From positions 3,348,001-3,412,000 of the forward strand of contig NZ_CP121261.1 in assembly GCF_029637605.1 (NCBI RefSeq): DNA of 64,000 nucleotides. The letters are read 5' to 3'. The DNA is from Achromobacter spanius (GTDB lineage: Bacteria; Pseudomonadota; Gammaproteobacteria; Burkholderiales; Burkholderiaceae_B). Below the pieces are notes generated by a model. The model worked only from the letters and a program-made list of their open reading frames with translations. It was not told the DNA's origin and ran no database searches. The stretch's first letter is position 1; every line of letters starts with the position of its first letter. Positions 24,490-34,760 of the stretch are shown one piece after another. The translations under genes were made by a program, and so were the position numbers.

Positions 24490-25239
24490 ATGCAGTTACA
24501 GCAACGCATGGCAGGCAAGGTAGCTTTGGTCACGGGCGGCGCGGGCGGGATTGGACTGGCCGTATGCCGGCGGTTGCGCGACGAAGGCGCGCGTATCGTT
24601 GTCGGCGATATCGGTGAAGGGCGCGTCGCCACTGCAGCCGCCGAGCTGGGCGAAGACGCGATCGGCATTTTTCTCGATGTGGCAGATCGGCACAGTTGGG
24701 GCGCCGCACAGCGCGCGATCGACGCGAAAGGCTGGGACGTCGACATCGTCGTCAACGTGGCAGGCATCGTCCGCGACCGGTCGCTCCTCAAAATGTCGGA
24801 CGCGGAATGGAGCGCCGTCATCGAAGTCAATCTGCGCGGCACCTGGCTGGGCTGCCAGCACGCGTTTCTCTGGATGGCGGAGCGCGGTTGGGGCAGAGTC
24901 GTCAACGTGGCCTCCACCGCGATCTTTGGCGCGTACGGTCAGGCCAACTACTCGGCTGCCAAGGCTGGCATCGTCGGCCTTACGCGGACGGCGGCGCTCG
25001 AAGGCGCCAAACGCGGCATTCTGGTCAACGCGGTGGCGCCGGGCATTGTCGAGACATCGATCCTGGCCGACGTCCCTGAGGAAGTCCGTGCAGGGTGGCA
25101 GGCGAAGATGCCGCTCAAACGCACCGCAAGGCCCGAGGAAATTGCGTCGGTCATTGCCTTTCTGGCGTCGGACGACGCCAGCTACATGACCGGCCAGACC
25201 CTGGTCGTCGACGGTGGCGCCACCACCGGCGATTACTGA
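24490..25239 (+). CDS. Short-chain dehydrogenase/reductase (FabG-like)
   Basis: 249 residues; its ATG follows the MaoC stop directly. The Rossmann motif is ALVTGGAGGIGLAV, the stabilising motif appears as NVAGIVRD, and the catalytic Ser, Tyr and Lys lie in VVNVASTAIFGAYGQANYSA followed by AKAGIVGL. VVDGGATTGDY ends the protein as in FabG-type enzymes. It probably oxidises the 3-hydroxyacyl-CoA made by the MaoC protein to the 3-keto form that the thiolase-like/DUF35 pair cleaves. Confidence 0.92.
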   Translation: MQLQQRMAGKVALVTGGAGGIGLAVCRRLRDEGARIVVGDIGEGRVATAAAELGEDAIGIFLDVADRHSWGAAQRAIDAKGWDVDIVVNVAGIVRDRSLLKMSDAEWSAVIEVNLRGTWLGCQHAFLWMAERGWGRVVNVASTAIFGAYGQANYSAAKAGIVGLTRTAALEGAKRGILVNAVAPGIVETSILADVPEEVRAGWQAKMPLKRTARPEEIASVIAFLASDDASYMTGQTLVVDGGATTGDY

Positions 25240-25271
25240 AAGCAACGTCTAACGATATCAAAGGGAAAAAA

Positions 25272-26309
25272 ATGAAGCACTACACGCGCAGAGAAGTGTT
25301 GCGGCTCGGGATGTCCGCAACGGCAATGATGGCGGGCAGCGCGCTGCTGCCCGTTCGCGCCGAGGACAATCCGCTGTACCAGGCCGCCCGCAAGGAAGGC
25401 GCCCTGAACCTGTACTGGGGATCGTACGAACAGAAGACAATCGAAGACATCCGCGACGCCTTCGTCAAACGATATCCGGGCATCCAGGTGAATCTGCTCC
25501 GGCAAGGCTCGCAGACCGTCTACACGCGTCTCAGGCTCGAGCTGCAGAACAACGCCGCCAATTGCGACTCGCTCGGCACCACAAATCTGCTTCACTACAC
25601 CGAACTCAAAAAGATCAATGCCCTGATGCCCTACCAGCCCGCGGGTGTGGAGCATCTGCCACAAGCCTTCCGCGCACTGGATACGGACAACATGTTTCAC
25701 GTGGGCGCAATCAGCCTGACGTCGATCAACTTTCAGCCGCAGAAGGTGGCTACCCCGCCGGATAACTGGCAGGCGCTACTGGATGAAGCGTGGCGCGGCA
25801 AGATTACCGTGGGCAGTCCGGCTTCGTCGGGCGACGTGGCGCATTGGGCGCTGGCGATGCGTCACAAGTATGGCGACGAGTTCTTCAAGAAGTTCGCCGC
25901 GCAGAAGCCCAAGGTGGGCCAGTCCAACGTGGACACGGTGACCGACATCCTGGCAGGCGAGCGCGTGGTGGGCGCCGCCGCGCCGTTCAGCTACTCGCTG
26001 ACGCAAAAGGCCGCCGGGCAGCCCGTCGATGTCAAGGTGCCGACTGACGACGCGATCCTGAACCTGGGCCTGACCGCGATTCCGGTCAAGGCGCCGCACC
26101 CGAACGCCGCCAAACTGTTCACGGATTTCCTGTACACGACCGAGGTCTCGCAGATTCTTTCGCGCAACTTCTGGCCGACCTTGCGCGCGGATGTCCCTTG
26201 GGCGGATGGCCGCAGCCTCGAGAACATCAAGTGGTACCGCAATCCGACGGATGATCTGGCCCGCCGGGTCAATGACACGATCGCCTTGTGGCGCTCGACC
26301 GTAGGCTGA
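25272..26309 (+). CDS. ABC importer periplasmic binding protein (Fbp/AfuA-like)
   Basis: 345 residues. YTRREVLRLGMSATAMMAGS is a signal with a twin-arginine-like start. The mature protein opens NPLYQAARKEGALNLYWGSY and continues IRDAFVKRYPGIQVNLLRQG, typical of the binding proteins for ferric iron, thiamine, polyamines or phosphonates. NPTDDLARRVNDTIALWRST is near the C-terminus. It is followed by a fused permease and an ATPase gene of the same system. Its position inside an acyl-CoA operon suggests that it delivers the organic substrate rather than iron. Confidence 0.88.
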   Translation: MKHYTRREVLRLGMSATAMMAGSALLPVRAEDNPLYQAARKEGALNLYWGSYEQKTIEDIRDAFVKRYPGIQVNLLRQGSQTVYTRLRLELQNNAANCDSLGTTNLLHYTELKKINALMPYQPAGVEHLPQAFRALDTDNMFHVGAISLTSINFQPQKVATPPDNWQALLDEAWRGKITVGSPASSGDVAHWALAMRHKYGDEFFKKFAAQKPKVGQSNVDTVTDILAGERVVGAAAPFSYSLTQKAAGQPVDVKVPTDDAILNLGLTAIPVKAPHPNAAKLFTDFLYTTEVSQILSRNFWPTLRADVPWADGRSLENIKWYRNPTDDLARRVNDTIALWRSTVG

Positions 26310-26342
26310 CGCGCCCTGCCTCAAGACAGAAAAGGGAAATCC

Positions 26343-28088
26343 ATGTCTATGGTACTTACCGGGAGGCCTGCACAGGCCGCCCGGATTTCGCACCGCTTCA
26401 ATCCTGCGGCGCTTGTGGCGCTGCTCGTGACTGTTGCGCTGGCGCTGCTGGTGTTGCAGCCGGTTGGATGGATCGTTCTAAATGGATGGCGCGACGACCT
26501 CACAGGCGATTGGTCGATCGTCAACTATGCGCGCATCTTCAGCTCGCCCGGCTTGATCGAGCCGATGCTCAACTCGCTGATCCTGGCCGGCAGCACAGCG
26601 ATCCTGGCCACGCTGCTGGGCGTACCGATGGCCTGGCTGGTCGCGCGTACCGACATGCCGGGACGTGGGGCGGTGCGCGTGCTGGTGCTTGCGGCGTTCA
26701 TCACGCCATCGTTCATTGGCGCCCTGGGCTGGATCCTGCTGGCCGCGCCCAATTCGGGCTGGCTGAATCAATGGCTGCGGCCGTTGCTCGGCGGGGAGTC
26801 GCCGCTCAACATCTATTCCATGTGGGGAGCGGTGTTCGTGTGCGCCGTCTATACGGTTCCCTTCACGTTCACCATTGCGGCCACTGCGCTCGACGAAATG
26901 GCGGTCGAGCTTGAGGACGCCTCGGCCATGCTGGGCGGTGGCATCCTGCGCACCATGCGAACCATCACGCTGCCCCTGGTCATGCCGGCCATCGTGGTTG
27001 GGTTCATCCTGTCGTTCATCCAGGGCATGACGTTGTTCGGGGTGCCGGCGTTTCTACTGACGCCGGCTCGCGTGCCGGTGGTGACGACCAAGCTGGCGGA
27101 GTTCTATCAGACCTTTCCGCCCGAACTGAACCTGGCCGCGGCCTATTGCATGCCGATGCTGCTGATGACCGGCGCCTTGTTCTACCTGCGCAAACGCATT
27201 CTCGGACGCCGGCAGTACGTCATGATCGGTGGCAAGGCACGTGGATCGCGCCTGGTCGGCCTGGGCAAATGGCGGTGGCCGGCACTGGCTGCGGCAATGA
27301 TCGTTCCCTTGGTGACGGTGTTCCTGCCCTACGCCGCGCTGGCGCTGGTGTCGCTCAGCAAGGCCTGGGGCCAGGGGCCATCGTGGGACAACCTGACGCT
27401 GCACTGGTATCGCTGGGCGGTGCTGGACAATCCCCAGACGCAATCAGCCATCGTCAATTCCCTGAGCTACGCCACGGTGGCGGCGACGTTCTGCCTGCTG
27501 CTCGGCGTCGTGGTGGCGTACATGGTCGAACGCCGACTCTTCCGTGGCGCATCGTTGCTGGGCGCCACGGCAACGCTGCCCATCATCATTCCAGGCATCG
27601 TATTGTCGGTGGGCTATTTTTCCGCCTTCACGCAACCCATCTATGGGTTGTACGGCAGCGGCGCCCTGCTTGTGCTCGCATTCATCGCGACCTTCCTTCC
27701 CATCGCGTACTCGCATGGCGGCTCGATCATTAAGACCATCAGCCCCGATCTGGAAAGAGCCTCGCGCATTCTGGGCGCCGGCGAGGTCCGGACCTTCAGC
27801 AGCATCACGCTGCCGCTGATGAAGCCCGGGCTGGTGTCGGGCTGGATGCTGATCTTCATTCCGGTCATGCGCGAGCTGTCGGTGGCGGTGTTTCTCATCA
27901 CCCCGCAGACCAACGTCATGACCACGCTCATCTACAACTACAAGGACGGCGGCAACTACGAAGCCGTGTGCGCCACCAGCATCGTATTGCTGGTGGGCAC
28001 GATGTTCATCGTCCTGCTGGGCAGGGTACTGTCGAATCTGGCACGCCGCCGTCGTGCCGCACCTGTTTCTCTCGGAGTCGGCTCGTGA
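26343..28088 (+). CDS. ABC importer fused permease (FbpB-like, two permease domains)
   Basis: 581 residues, about twelve membrane helices in two homologous halves. Each half has an EAA loop that contacts the ATPase: ELEDASAMLGGGILRTMRTI in the first and DLERASRILGAGEVRTFSSI in the second. This fusion is typical of the ferric-iron and related importers. The gene lies 33 nt after the binding-protein gene and overlaps the ATPase gene by 4 nt (GTGA), so the three form one import unit. Confidence 0.92.
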   Translation: MSMVLTGRPAQAARISHRFNPAALVALLVTVALALLVLQPVGWIVLNGWRDDLTGDWSIVNYARIFSSPGLIEPMLNSLILAGSTAILATLLGVPMAWLVARTDMPGRGAVRVLVLAAFITPSFIGALGWILLAAPNSGWLNQWLRPLLGGESPLNIYSMWGAVFVCAVYTVPFTFTIAATALDEMAVELEDASAMLGGGILRTMRTITLPLVMPAIVVGFILSFIQGMTLFGVPAFLLTPARVPVVTTKLAEFYQTFPPELNLAAAYCMPMLLMTGALFYLRKRILGRRQYVMIGGKARGSRLVGLGKWRWPALAAAMIVPLVTVFLPYAALALVSLSKAWGQGPSWDNLTLHWYRWAVLDNPQTQSAIVNSLSYATVAATFCLLLGVVVAYMVERRLFRGASLLGATATLPIIIPGIVLSVGYFSAFTQPIYGLYGSGALLVLAFIATFLPIAYSHGGSIIKTISPDLERASRILGAGEVRTFSSITLPLMKPGLVSGWMLIFIPVMRELSVAVFLITPQTNVMTTLIYNYKDGGNYEAVCATSIVLLVGTMFIVLLGRVLSNLARRRRAAPVSLGVGS

Positions 28089-29149
28089 AGGCTATTCGAA
28101 TTCAAGGACTTACCAAGAACTACGGCGCGCATCAGGTGCTGCGCGGCATCGACCTGGAGTTGGCCCAGGGCGAACTGCTCGCATTGCTGGGGCCCTCGGG
28201 CTGCGGCAAGTCGACCACATTGCAGATGCTGGCGGGCTTCGACCAACCCACCAATGGCTCGATCTGGATCGGCGAACGCCAGGTGTCAGGCAAAGGCGTC
28301 ATGATTCCGCCCGAGCGCCGCAACATCTCTCTGGTGTTCCAGAACTACGCCGTGTGGCCGCACAAGACCGTGTTCGAGAACGTCGCCTTTGGCCTGCAGG
28401 TGCGCAAGGTCTCCGGTGCCGAGCTGGAGGCGCGCGTCAAGAAGGCGCTGGACACCGTCCGGCTCACGGCGCTGGCGCACCGCTATCCTTCCGAGCTTTC
28501 CGGCGGGCAGCAGCAGCGCGTGGCGCTCGCTCGGGCGTTGGTCGTCGAGCCGGGCATCCTGCTGCTCGACGAGCCCTTGTCCAATCTGGATGCGCACTTG
28601 CGCGAGGAAATGCGCCATGAAATCCGTCAGGTGCATGACATGTTGGGCCTGACGACCGTGTACGTCACCCACGACCAGGGCGAGGCGCTAGTGACGGCGG
28701 ACAAGATCGCCGTTATGCAGGGCGGGCAGGTCCAGCAGTTCGACAGCCCGGTCAACGTGTTCACTAGGCCCGCAAACACCTTCGTGGCGTCATTCATCGG
28801 CAACAACAACGAACTGCGCGGCACGCTGTCTGCGCCTGGCACGCTTCAATGCGGGGATATCACGCTGCACGGCGAAGATCGGAGCGGAGCCCGCGCCGGC
28901 GGCGACGCATGCCTTTGCATCCGTCCGTCCGCCGTGCGCTTGGGACGGCACGAGCACGCGAACCAACTGTCCGGCACGGTAACGCGCGTCGCCTATCTTG
29001 GCGAGTACCGAGACGTGCTGATCGAAGTGCGCCCTGGCCTGACGGTTCGTGCATTTGTCGACCCGACCACAAATATCGAAATGGGCCAGCGGACCGACGT
29101 GAGCCTGCCGATTTCGCACTGCCAGCTTTTGAGCGTTTCCACGACCTAG
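28085..29149 (+). CDS. ABC importer ATPase (FbpC/PotA-like)
   Basis: 354 residues with a GTG start at 28085 overlapping the permease stop. Walker A is GPSGCGKST (about residues 37-45), the Q-loop region is SLVFQNYAVWPHKTVFENVA, the signature is LSGGQQQRVALARAL and Walker B is ILLLDEPLSNLD. A C-terminal TOBE-type regulatory domain follows (VRLGRHEHANQLSGTVTRVA). It powers import by the binding protein and fused permease encoded before it. The enoyl-CoA hydratase gene follows after only 6 nt. Confidence 0.95.
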   Translation: MKAIRIQGLTKNYGAHQVLRGIDLELAQGELLALLGPSGCGKSTTLQMLAGFDQPTNGSIWIGERQVSGKGVMIPPERRNISLVFQNYAVWPHKTVFENVAFGLQVRKVSGAELEARVKKALDTVRLTALAHRYPSELSGGQQQRVALARALVVEPGILLLDEPLSNLDAHLREEMRHEIRQVHDMLGLTTVYVTHDQGEALVTADKIAVMQGGQVQQFDSPVNVFTRPANTFVASFIGNNNELRGTLSAPGTLQCGDITLHGEDRSGARAGGDACLCIRPSAVRLGRHEHANQLSGTVTRVAYLGEYRDVLIEVRPGLTVRAFVDPTTNIEMGQRTDVSLPISHCQLLSVSTT

Positions 29150-29155
29150 GAGCCA

Positions 29156-29953
29156 ATGTTGACTGTCCAGCATTCCCACATTCGCAACGAGCTGATGAAC
29201 GGCGTGTTGTGGATCATGTTCGACCGCCCTTCGGCGCGCAATGCCATGACAATGGACATGGAACATCAAATCCTCTCTCTGTGCCAGCGCGCGGCCGATG
29301 ATGAAGCCGTCAAGGCGGTGATTTTCAGCGGCGCGCCGGCGGAAAGGCCCGCCTTCATGGCCGGCGCGGACTTCGGCGAACTCGAATCCGCCACCACGCC
29401 GGAAGAGTTCGTGGCGCTGGAGCGCAGCAGCGAGACGCTGCTCGAGGCCATCGAGGGCCTGCGCAAGCCTACCGTCGCCGCCATCGCGGGCGCCTGCGTG
29501 GGTCAAGGCGCGTTGCTTGCCATGAGCTGCGACATTCGGCTTGCCAGCAACTCGCTGAAATTCGGATTTCCAATCGCGCGCACCGTGGGCAATTGCCTGA
29601 GCGCGAGGAACTACGCCCGCCTCACGGAGAATCTTGGCGTGGCGCGTGTCCGCGACATGGTGTTTTCAGCCAGCCTGCTAAGTGCGAACGATCTGCGCGA
29701 AGCCGGCACGATCCGCGAAGTCGTCGAAGAAGACCGACTGCATTCCCGTGCGCAGGAAATTGCGGAACAGGTGCAGACCCTCGCACCGCTGACGCTTTGG
29801 GCCACCAAGACCTCGCTACTTCGCTTGCGCGATGCCTCGCTGCAAGGTATCGAGGACGAGGACCTCTTGTCCGCCTGCTACATGTCGGCGGATTTCCAGG
29901 AGGGCGTTCGCGCATTCATGGAGAAGCGGAGTCCCATCTGGCAAGGCAGATAG
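29156..29953 (+). CDS. Enoyl-CoA hydratase/isomerase family protein
   Basis: 265 residues; ATG at 29156 after TAGGAGCCA. The crotonase fold shows in WIMFDRPSARNAMTMDMEHQ, the first oxyanion-hole loop AFMAGADFGELE, and VAAIAGACVGQGALLAMSCD, where the usual Gly-Gly pair is GQG. A C-terminal helix ends EGVRAFMEKRSPIWQGR. It may hydrate, isomerise or hydrolyse a CoA thioester. It completes the plus-strand operon before a strong hairpin at 30013, so the CoA-transferase at 30134 probably has its own promoter or depends on readthrough. Confidence 0.9.
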   Translation: MLTVQHSHIRNELMNGVLWIMFDRPSARNAMTMDMEHQILSLCQRAADDEAVKAVIFSGAPAERPAFMAGADFGELESATTPEEFVALERSSETLLEAIEGLRKPTVAAIAGACVGQGALLAMSCDIRLASNSLKFGFPIARTVGNCLSARNYARLTENLGVARVRDMVFSASLLSANDLREAGTIREVVEEDRLHSRAQEIAEQVQTLAPLTLWATKTSLLRLRDASLQGIEDEDLLSACYMSADFQEGVRAFMEKRSPIWQGR

Positions 29954-30012
29954 CACGACAGCCGCGCACGATGGGCGCGTCGCGCCCGGTCGGGGGCTGG
30001 CGAATCCGCGGC

Positions 30013-30051
30013 TTGCAAGGACCCGTGCTTTTCTTGCACGGGTCCTTGCAA
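30013..30051 (+). terminator. Perfect 16-bp hairpin, likely terminator or attenuator
   Basis: TTGCAAGGACCCGTGC at 30013-30028, a 7-nt pyrimidine loop, then GCACGGGTCCTTGCAA at 30036-30051. The stem is perfect and GC-rich but no U-run follows on the plus strand. It lies between the hydratase gene stop (29953) and the CoA-transferase start (30134). Confidence 0.65.
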
Positions 30052-30133
30052 ACTAAGCGATTGTTGTCCGCGGCGCATAGCCTCAACATGGCTGAATATA
30101 AACCTCATAGGGCCTCGCGCTCCATACCGCAAA

Positions 30134-31330
30134 ATGAATGCACAGATTGCACAAGACAAGCCTCTGCAAGGGCTGAAGGTCCTCGATATCACCCATATGC
30201 TGGCCGGGCCTTACTGCACGTGGATGCTCGGGCTGATGGGCGCCGATGTCATCAAGGTGGAGCGACCCGGAGAAGGTGATTTTGCCCGGGCCATTGCGCC
30301 GTTCCGGGACGAGGAAAGCCTGTACTTCATGAGCGTGAACCGCAACAAGCGCAGCATCACGCTCAATCTCAAGACGGAAGAAGGCAAGCAGATTCTTCGC
30401 GACTTGATCGTGCAGAGCGACATCCTCGTGGAGAATAATCGCGCCGGCGTCATGGACCGGCTGGGTCTGGGATATCAGGACGCCTGCGCGATCAATCCGC
30501 GGCTGATCTACGCGTCGATCTCCGGCTATGGCCAGACCGGACCGTACCGGCACAAGCCGGCATTCGACGTGATCGCACAAGCGGTGTCCGGCATGATGAG
30601 CATCACGGGTCAGGAGGGTGGCCCTCCCGCTCGCGTCGGCGTGTCCATCGGCGACATCGCGTCCGGACTGTTCGCCGCCGTCGCGGTGCTTGCCGCCGTC
30701 GAGGGCCGCCACAAAAGCGGCGAAGGCGCGTTCGTCGACGTGTCCATGATGGATTGCCAACTGGCGCTGATGGAGAACGCGGTTTCGCGGTATCTGAATG
30801 CTGGCGAAGTCCCTGTCCGCCTAGGCAGCCGTCATCCGTTGATCGCGCCCTTCCAGTCCTTCAACACGGCCGATCAGCCCATTGCCATTTGCGTGGATAC
30901 CGAGCCCCAATGGCACCGCTTCTGTCACGCGTTGGGGGTGGAAGCGCTACTGGACGATCCGCGCTTTGCAGATGGTCCGATGCGCGCGGCGCGGCACGCG
31001 GAATTGGAGCCACTGCTCAACGCCGTTTTCTCCCAAGGGCGGCGGGATGATTTTCTTGAACGCCTTGAAGCGGCCGATGTGCCCTGCAGTCCCATCAACA
31101 GCATTCCCGAGGTTACGCAAGATCCCCAGGTCGCACATCGGCAGGTGCTGGTAGAGGTTCCGGAGGCGTCGGGCATCAAATATGTGGGAGCGCCCTTTCA
31201 TTACAACGGCGGGCCGGTGTCGGGCGAAACCGCCCCACCCGCCCTCGGCGCGCACAGTGAAGAGATTTTGGCTGAACTCGGCCTGGACAATGTGCGGATA
31301 GCCGAGCTGCGGCGGAATGGTGTTCTATAG
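30134..31330 (+). CDS. CaiB/BaiF (family III) CoA-transferase
   Basis: 398 residues. LQGLKVLDITHMLAGPYCTW, ADVIKVERPGEGDFARAIAP and NRNKRSITLNLKTEEGKQ are hallmark segments, and VGVSIGDIASGLFAAVAV carries the expected catalytic Asp. SGMMSITGQEGGPPARVG matches carnitine/formyl-type transferases. It activates an acid with CoA, very probably the acid imported by the preceding ABC system. It is the last coding gene before the right-hand IS end. Confidence 0.92.
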   Translation: MNAQIAQDKPLQGLKVLDITHMLAGPYCTWMLGLMGADVIKVERPGEGDFARAIAPFRDEESLYFMSVNRNKRSITLNLKTEEGKQILRDLIVQSDILVENNRAGVMDRLGLGYQDACAINPRLIYASISGYGQTGPYRHKPAFDVIAQAVSGMMSITGQEGGPPARVGVSIGDIASGLFAAVAVLAAVEGRHKSGEGAFVDVSMMDCQLALMENAVSRYLNAGEVPVRLGSRHPLIAPFQSFNTADQPIAICVDTEPQWHRFCHALGVEALLDDPRFADGPMRAARHAELEPLLNAVFSQGRRDDFLERLEAADVPCSPINSIPEVTQDPQVAHRQVLVEVPEASGIKYVGAPFHYNGGPVSGETAPPALGAHSEEILAELGLDNVRIAELRRNGVL

Positions 31331-32134
31331 GCTCCTGCTTTCAGCTCACGATCCCATCAACTCCACGGTCGCAACAGCTCAACGCATGCGTCGCACTTGC
31401 GCGCCGTGGAGTCGGATCGGAATCAGAACAAGAGGCACAACATCCCGCTGTGCGAAACCTGTGACTGGCTAATACCCGCGCTGACTGTTCCAAGTTTGAT
31501 CCAGCCGGCTCTGTTGGTATCGTCGCAGACCATAAGTTGAACGGATGTCAGCGGAACAAGTTTAGGTACGCAATAGGTGCGATGCTGGGGATCCTCGCAG
31601 GTGCATCTCCCCTTTTCAGTGGTTGTCGTGGCCAACAACGACGCTGAGTACGCCATACCGAACCCGAAGCGGCCGGGGAGAGGCGCGCGCTTGAAGGTGC
31701 CAACCGACCATCCGTCGTGCGCGAGCGCCCCGCGCGTAAGGAGCCGGGGAGGGGGAGCCCGGCCTCCAGAGATTTCCGCCTCTCGAAGATGACCGACCAA
31801 CGCGAAGTAAAAGTGCACTCGGTCATCGACGTACGCGTATGGGATCGCGCCGAGTGGACAGGCGCTGCCTATGGAGTGGCGCATCCCGAGGCATTCGCAG
31901 CTAACCAAGACTGGCATCGCGCGGACCGTAACGCCAGCGAACGAGGTTTCTTGAACGCCGGTCGCTTGTCCGCAAGGCCCCACGCGGCGCGCGGACGTTC
32001 ATCTAGAGAGCCAACACCATAACCAGAGCCCTTAAGACTTCTGGCGGCCGTAGTCGGCGCCGGGAACTGGGGTCAAAGCGGCCGCGAACTAGCCGGTTGC
32101 CGCTGTGGAGGGGACAGATCTCTGCGAACGGTAG
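31331..32134. other. 804 bp without a recognised gene
   Basis: A minus-strand frame at 31423-31983 could encode 186 residues (inner Met at MPVLVSCECLGM), with several Cys including CTCEDPQHRTYC, but it matches no family I know. Short frames also exist on the plus strand. The stretch sits between a functional gene and an IS end, so it may be decayed accessory DNA. A G/C-rich inverted repeat lies near 31743-31768 (GCCGGGG with CCCGGC). Confidence 0.4.
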
Positions 32135-32371
32135 AAAAGTTGAATGAATTTTCTGTGGAAAATTCCAACTTGAGTGAACTTTTCGCGCCTAAAACCAACT
32201 TCAATGAACCAATACCGCGAGAATTTGGAGGGTGCATTACGGCCTCCCGTCGTCGGGATATTGGGACCTCGACCGCAAAAAATCGTGATGCCCCGCATGG
32301 ATTGCGGCTTCCAGCGCATTTTGGAGTTCCAAGTTCAGTGAACCGAATCTCAAGTTGAATGAGCTTCGACA
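32135..32371 (-). mobile_element. Long terminal repeat array of an IS21-like element (right-type end)
   Basis: Five 16-bp units related to GGTTCATTGAAGTTGG (minus strand) lie at 32135-32150, 32165-32180, 32195-32210, 32329-32344 and 32350-32365, and the tip on the minus strand is TGTCGAAGCTCATTCAACTT from 32371. A second copy of CTTCGACA follows at 32377-32384. The outer two units have the same spacing as the relic at 7213-7255. Orientation is that of an element extending leftwards, matching the left-type end at 10884. Confidence 0.6.
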
Positions 32372-32423
32372 GCCGGCTTCGACAAATGCCCCCCCAAATA
32401 TGTAACAGCCGCCCCTCCCCCCC

Positions 32424-32451
32424 TTGAACCCTGCAACATCATCCCTATAAT
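32424..32451 (+). promoter_or_regulatory. groESL promoter
   Basis: TTGAAC (32424-32429), 16-nt spacer, then a perfect TATAAT (32446-32451). Transcription would start within the CIRCE operator, giving tight repression. CTTGAA at 32423-32428 could also serve as the -35 of a sigma-32 promoter, so dual control is possible. Confidence 0.75.
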
Positions 32452-32477
32452 TAGCACTCGACACCGGTGAGTGCTAA
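32451..32477. promoter_or_regulatory. CIRCE operator (HrcA-binding)
   Basis: TTAGCACTC-N9-GAGTGCTAA, an exact match to the CIRCE consensus with the canonical 9-nt spacer. HrcA repressor bound here blocks groESL transcription and is released on heat shock. It lies 58 bp before the groES start codon and overlaps the -10 box by one base. Confidence 0.95.
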
Positions 32478-32534
32478 CAGCCCTCCCGGGGCTAACCGAT
32501 CATTCACTTTCATTCAAGTAAACAGGAGTTCCTC

Positions 32535-32822
32535 ATGGCCTTGCGTCCCCTGGGCGATCGCGTGATCGTCAAACGCCTCGAAAACGAGCGCAAGACTGCC
32601 TCGGGCATCGTCATCCCCGACAGCGCCGCAGAAAAGCCTGATCAAGGCGAAGTCGTGGCCGTCGGCCCCGGCAAGAAGACCGAAGACGGCAAGATCCTGC
32701 CGGTTGACCTGAAGGCTGGCGACAAGGTTCTGTTCGGCAAGTATGCCGGCCAGTCCGTGAAGGTTGATGGCGAAGAATTGCTCGTCATCCGCGAGGACGA
32801 AATCCTCGCCGTGGTTCAGTAA
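32535..32822 (+). CDS. groES: Co-chaperonin GroES
   Basis: 95 residues. [20 protein letters not shown], the mobile loop ([20 protein letters not shown]) and [14 protein letters not shown] at the end are all canonical. It forms the heptameric lid of the GroEL folding chamber in the cytoplasm. It is the first gene of the heat-shock operon under the CIRCE operator; groEL follows 37 nt later. The ATG at 32535 is preceded by AGGAG. Confidence 0.99.
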   Translation: MALRPLGDRVIVKRLENERKTASGIVIPDSAAEKPDQGEVVAVGPGKKTEDGKILPVDLKAGDKVLFGKYAGQSVKVDGEELLVIREDEILAVVQ

Positions 32823-32856
32823 ACCCCGCCTCAAACGAATTTTCGAAGGAAGCTAA

Positions 32857-34500
<1,644 letters not shown>

Positions 34501-34523
34501 GTCCCGCTTTCCTTGCACGGCCT

Positions 34524-34595
34524 CCCCGGCGTCAAAGCCGGGGAATGCAGTATCTGAAAAACCCTCGGACCTTCGCCCCGGGGGTTTTTCTTTTT
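34524..34595 (+). terminator. groESL double-hairpin terminator
   Basis: First stem CCCCGGC (34524-34530) with GCCGGGG (34537-34543). Second stem of about 12 bp, including one G-U pair, from AAAAACCC (34557-34564) with GGGTTTTT (34582-34589), followed by CTTTTT. The second is a classic intrinsic terminator. Confidence 0.9.
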
Positions 34596-34760
34596 GTCGG
34601 CCGCCAATGCGTACAACATGGCGGCCGCATTCTTTGCCTGTTGTTTCCACAGCGCCCCCAGGCTCCCCGGCAAGCACACGTTTGCGCACAAACTCACGGT
34701 TTCCCCGTGGCGCATCCGTCCCTACAATGAAGGCTCCTTCGCCCCACGCCGCCCAGCCCT

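Noticed and set aside
10876..32379. Target-site duplication flanking the putative 21.5-kb element
   Set aside because: The bases next to the two tips (GCCCTC on the left, GCCGGC on the right) share only GCC, too little to call a duplication.
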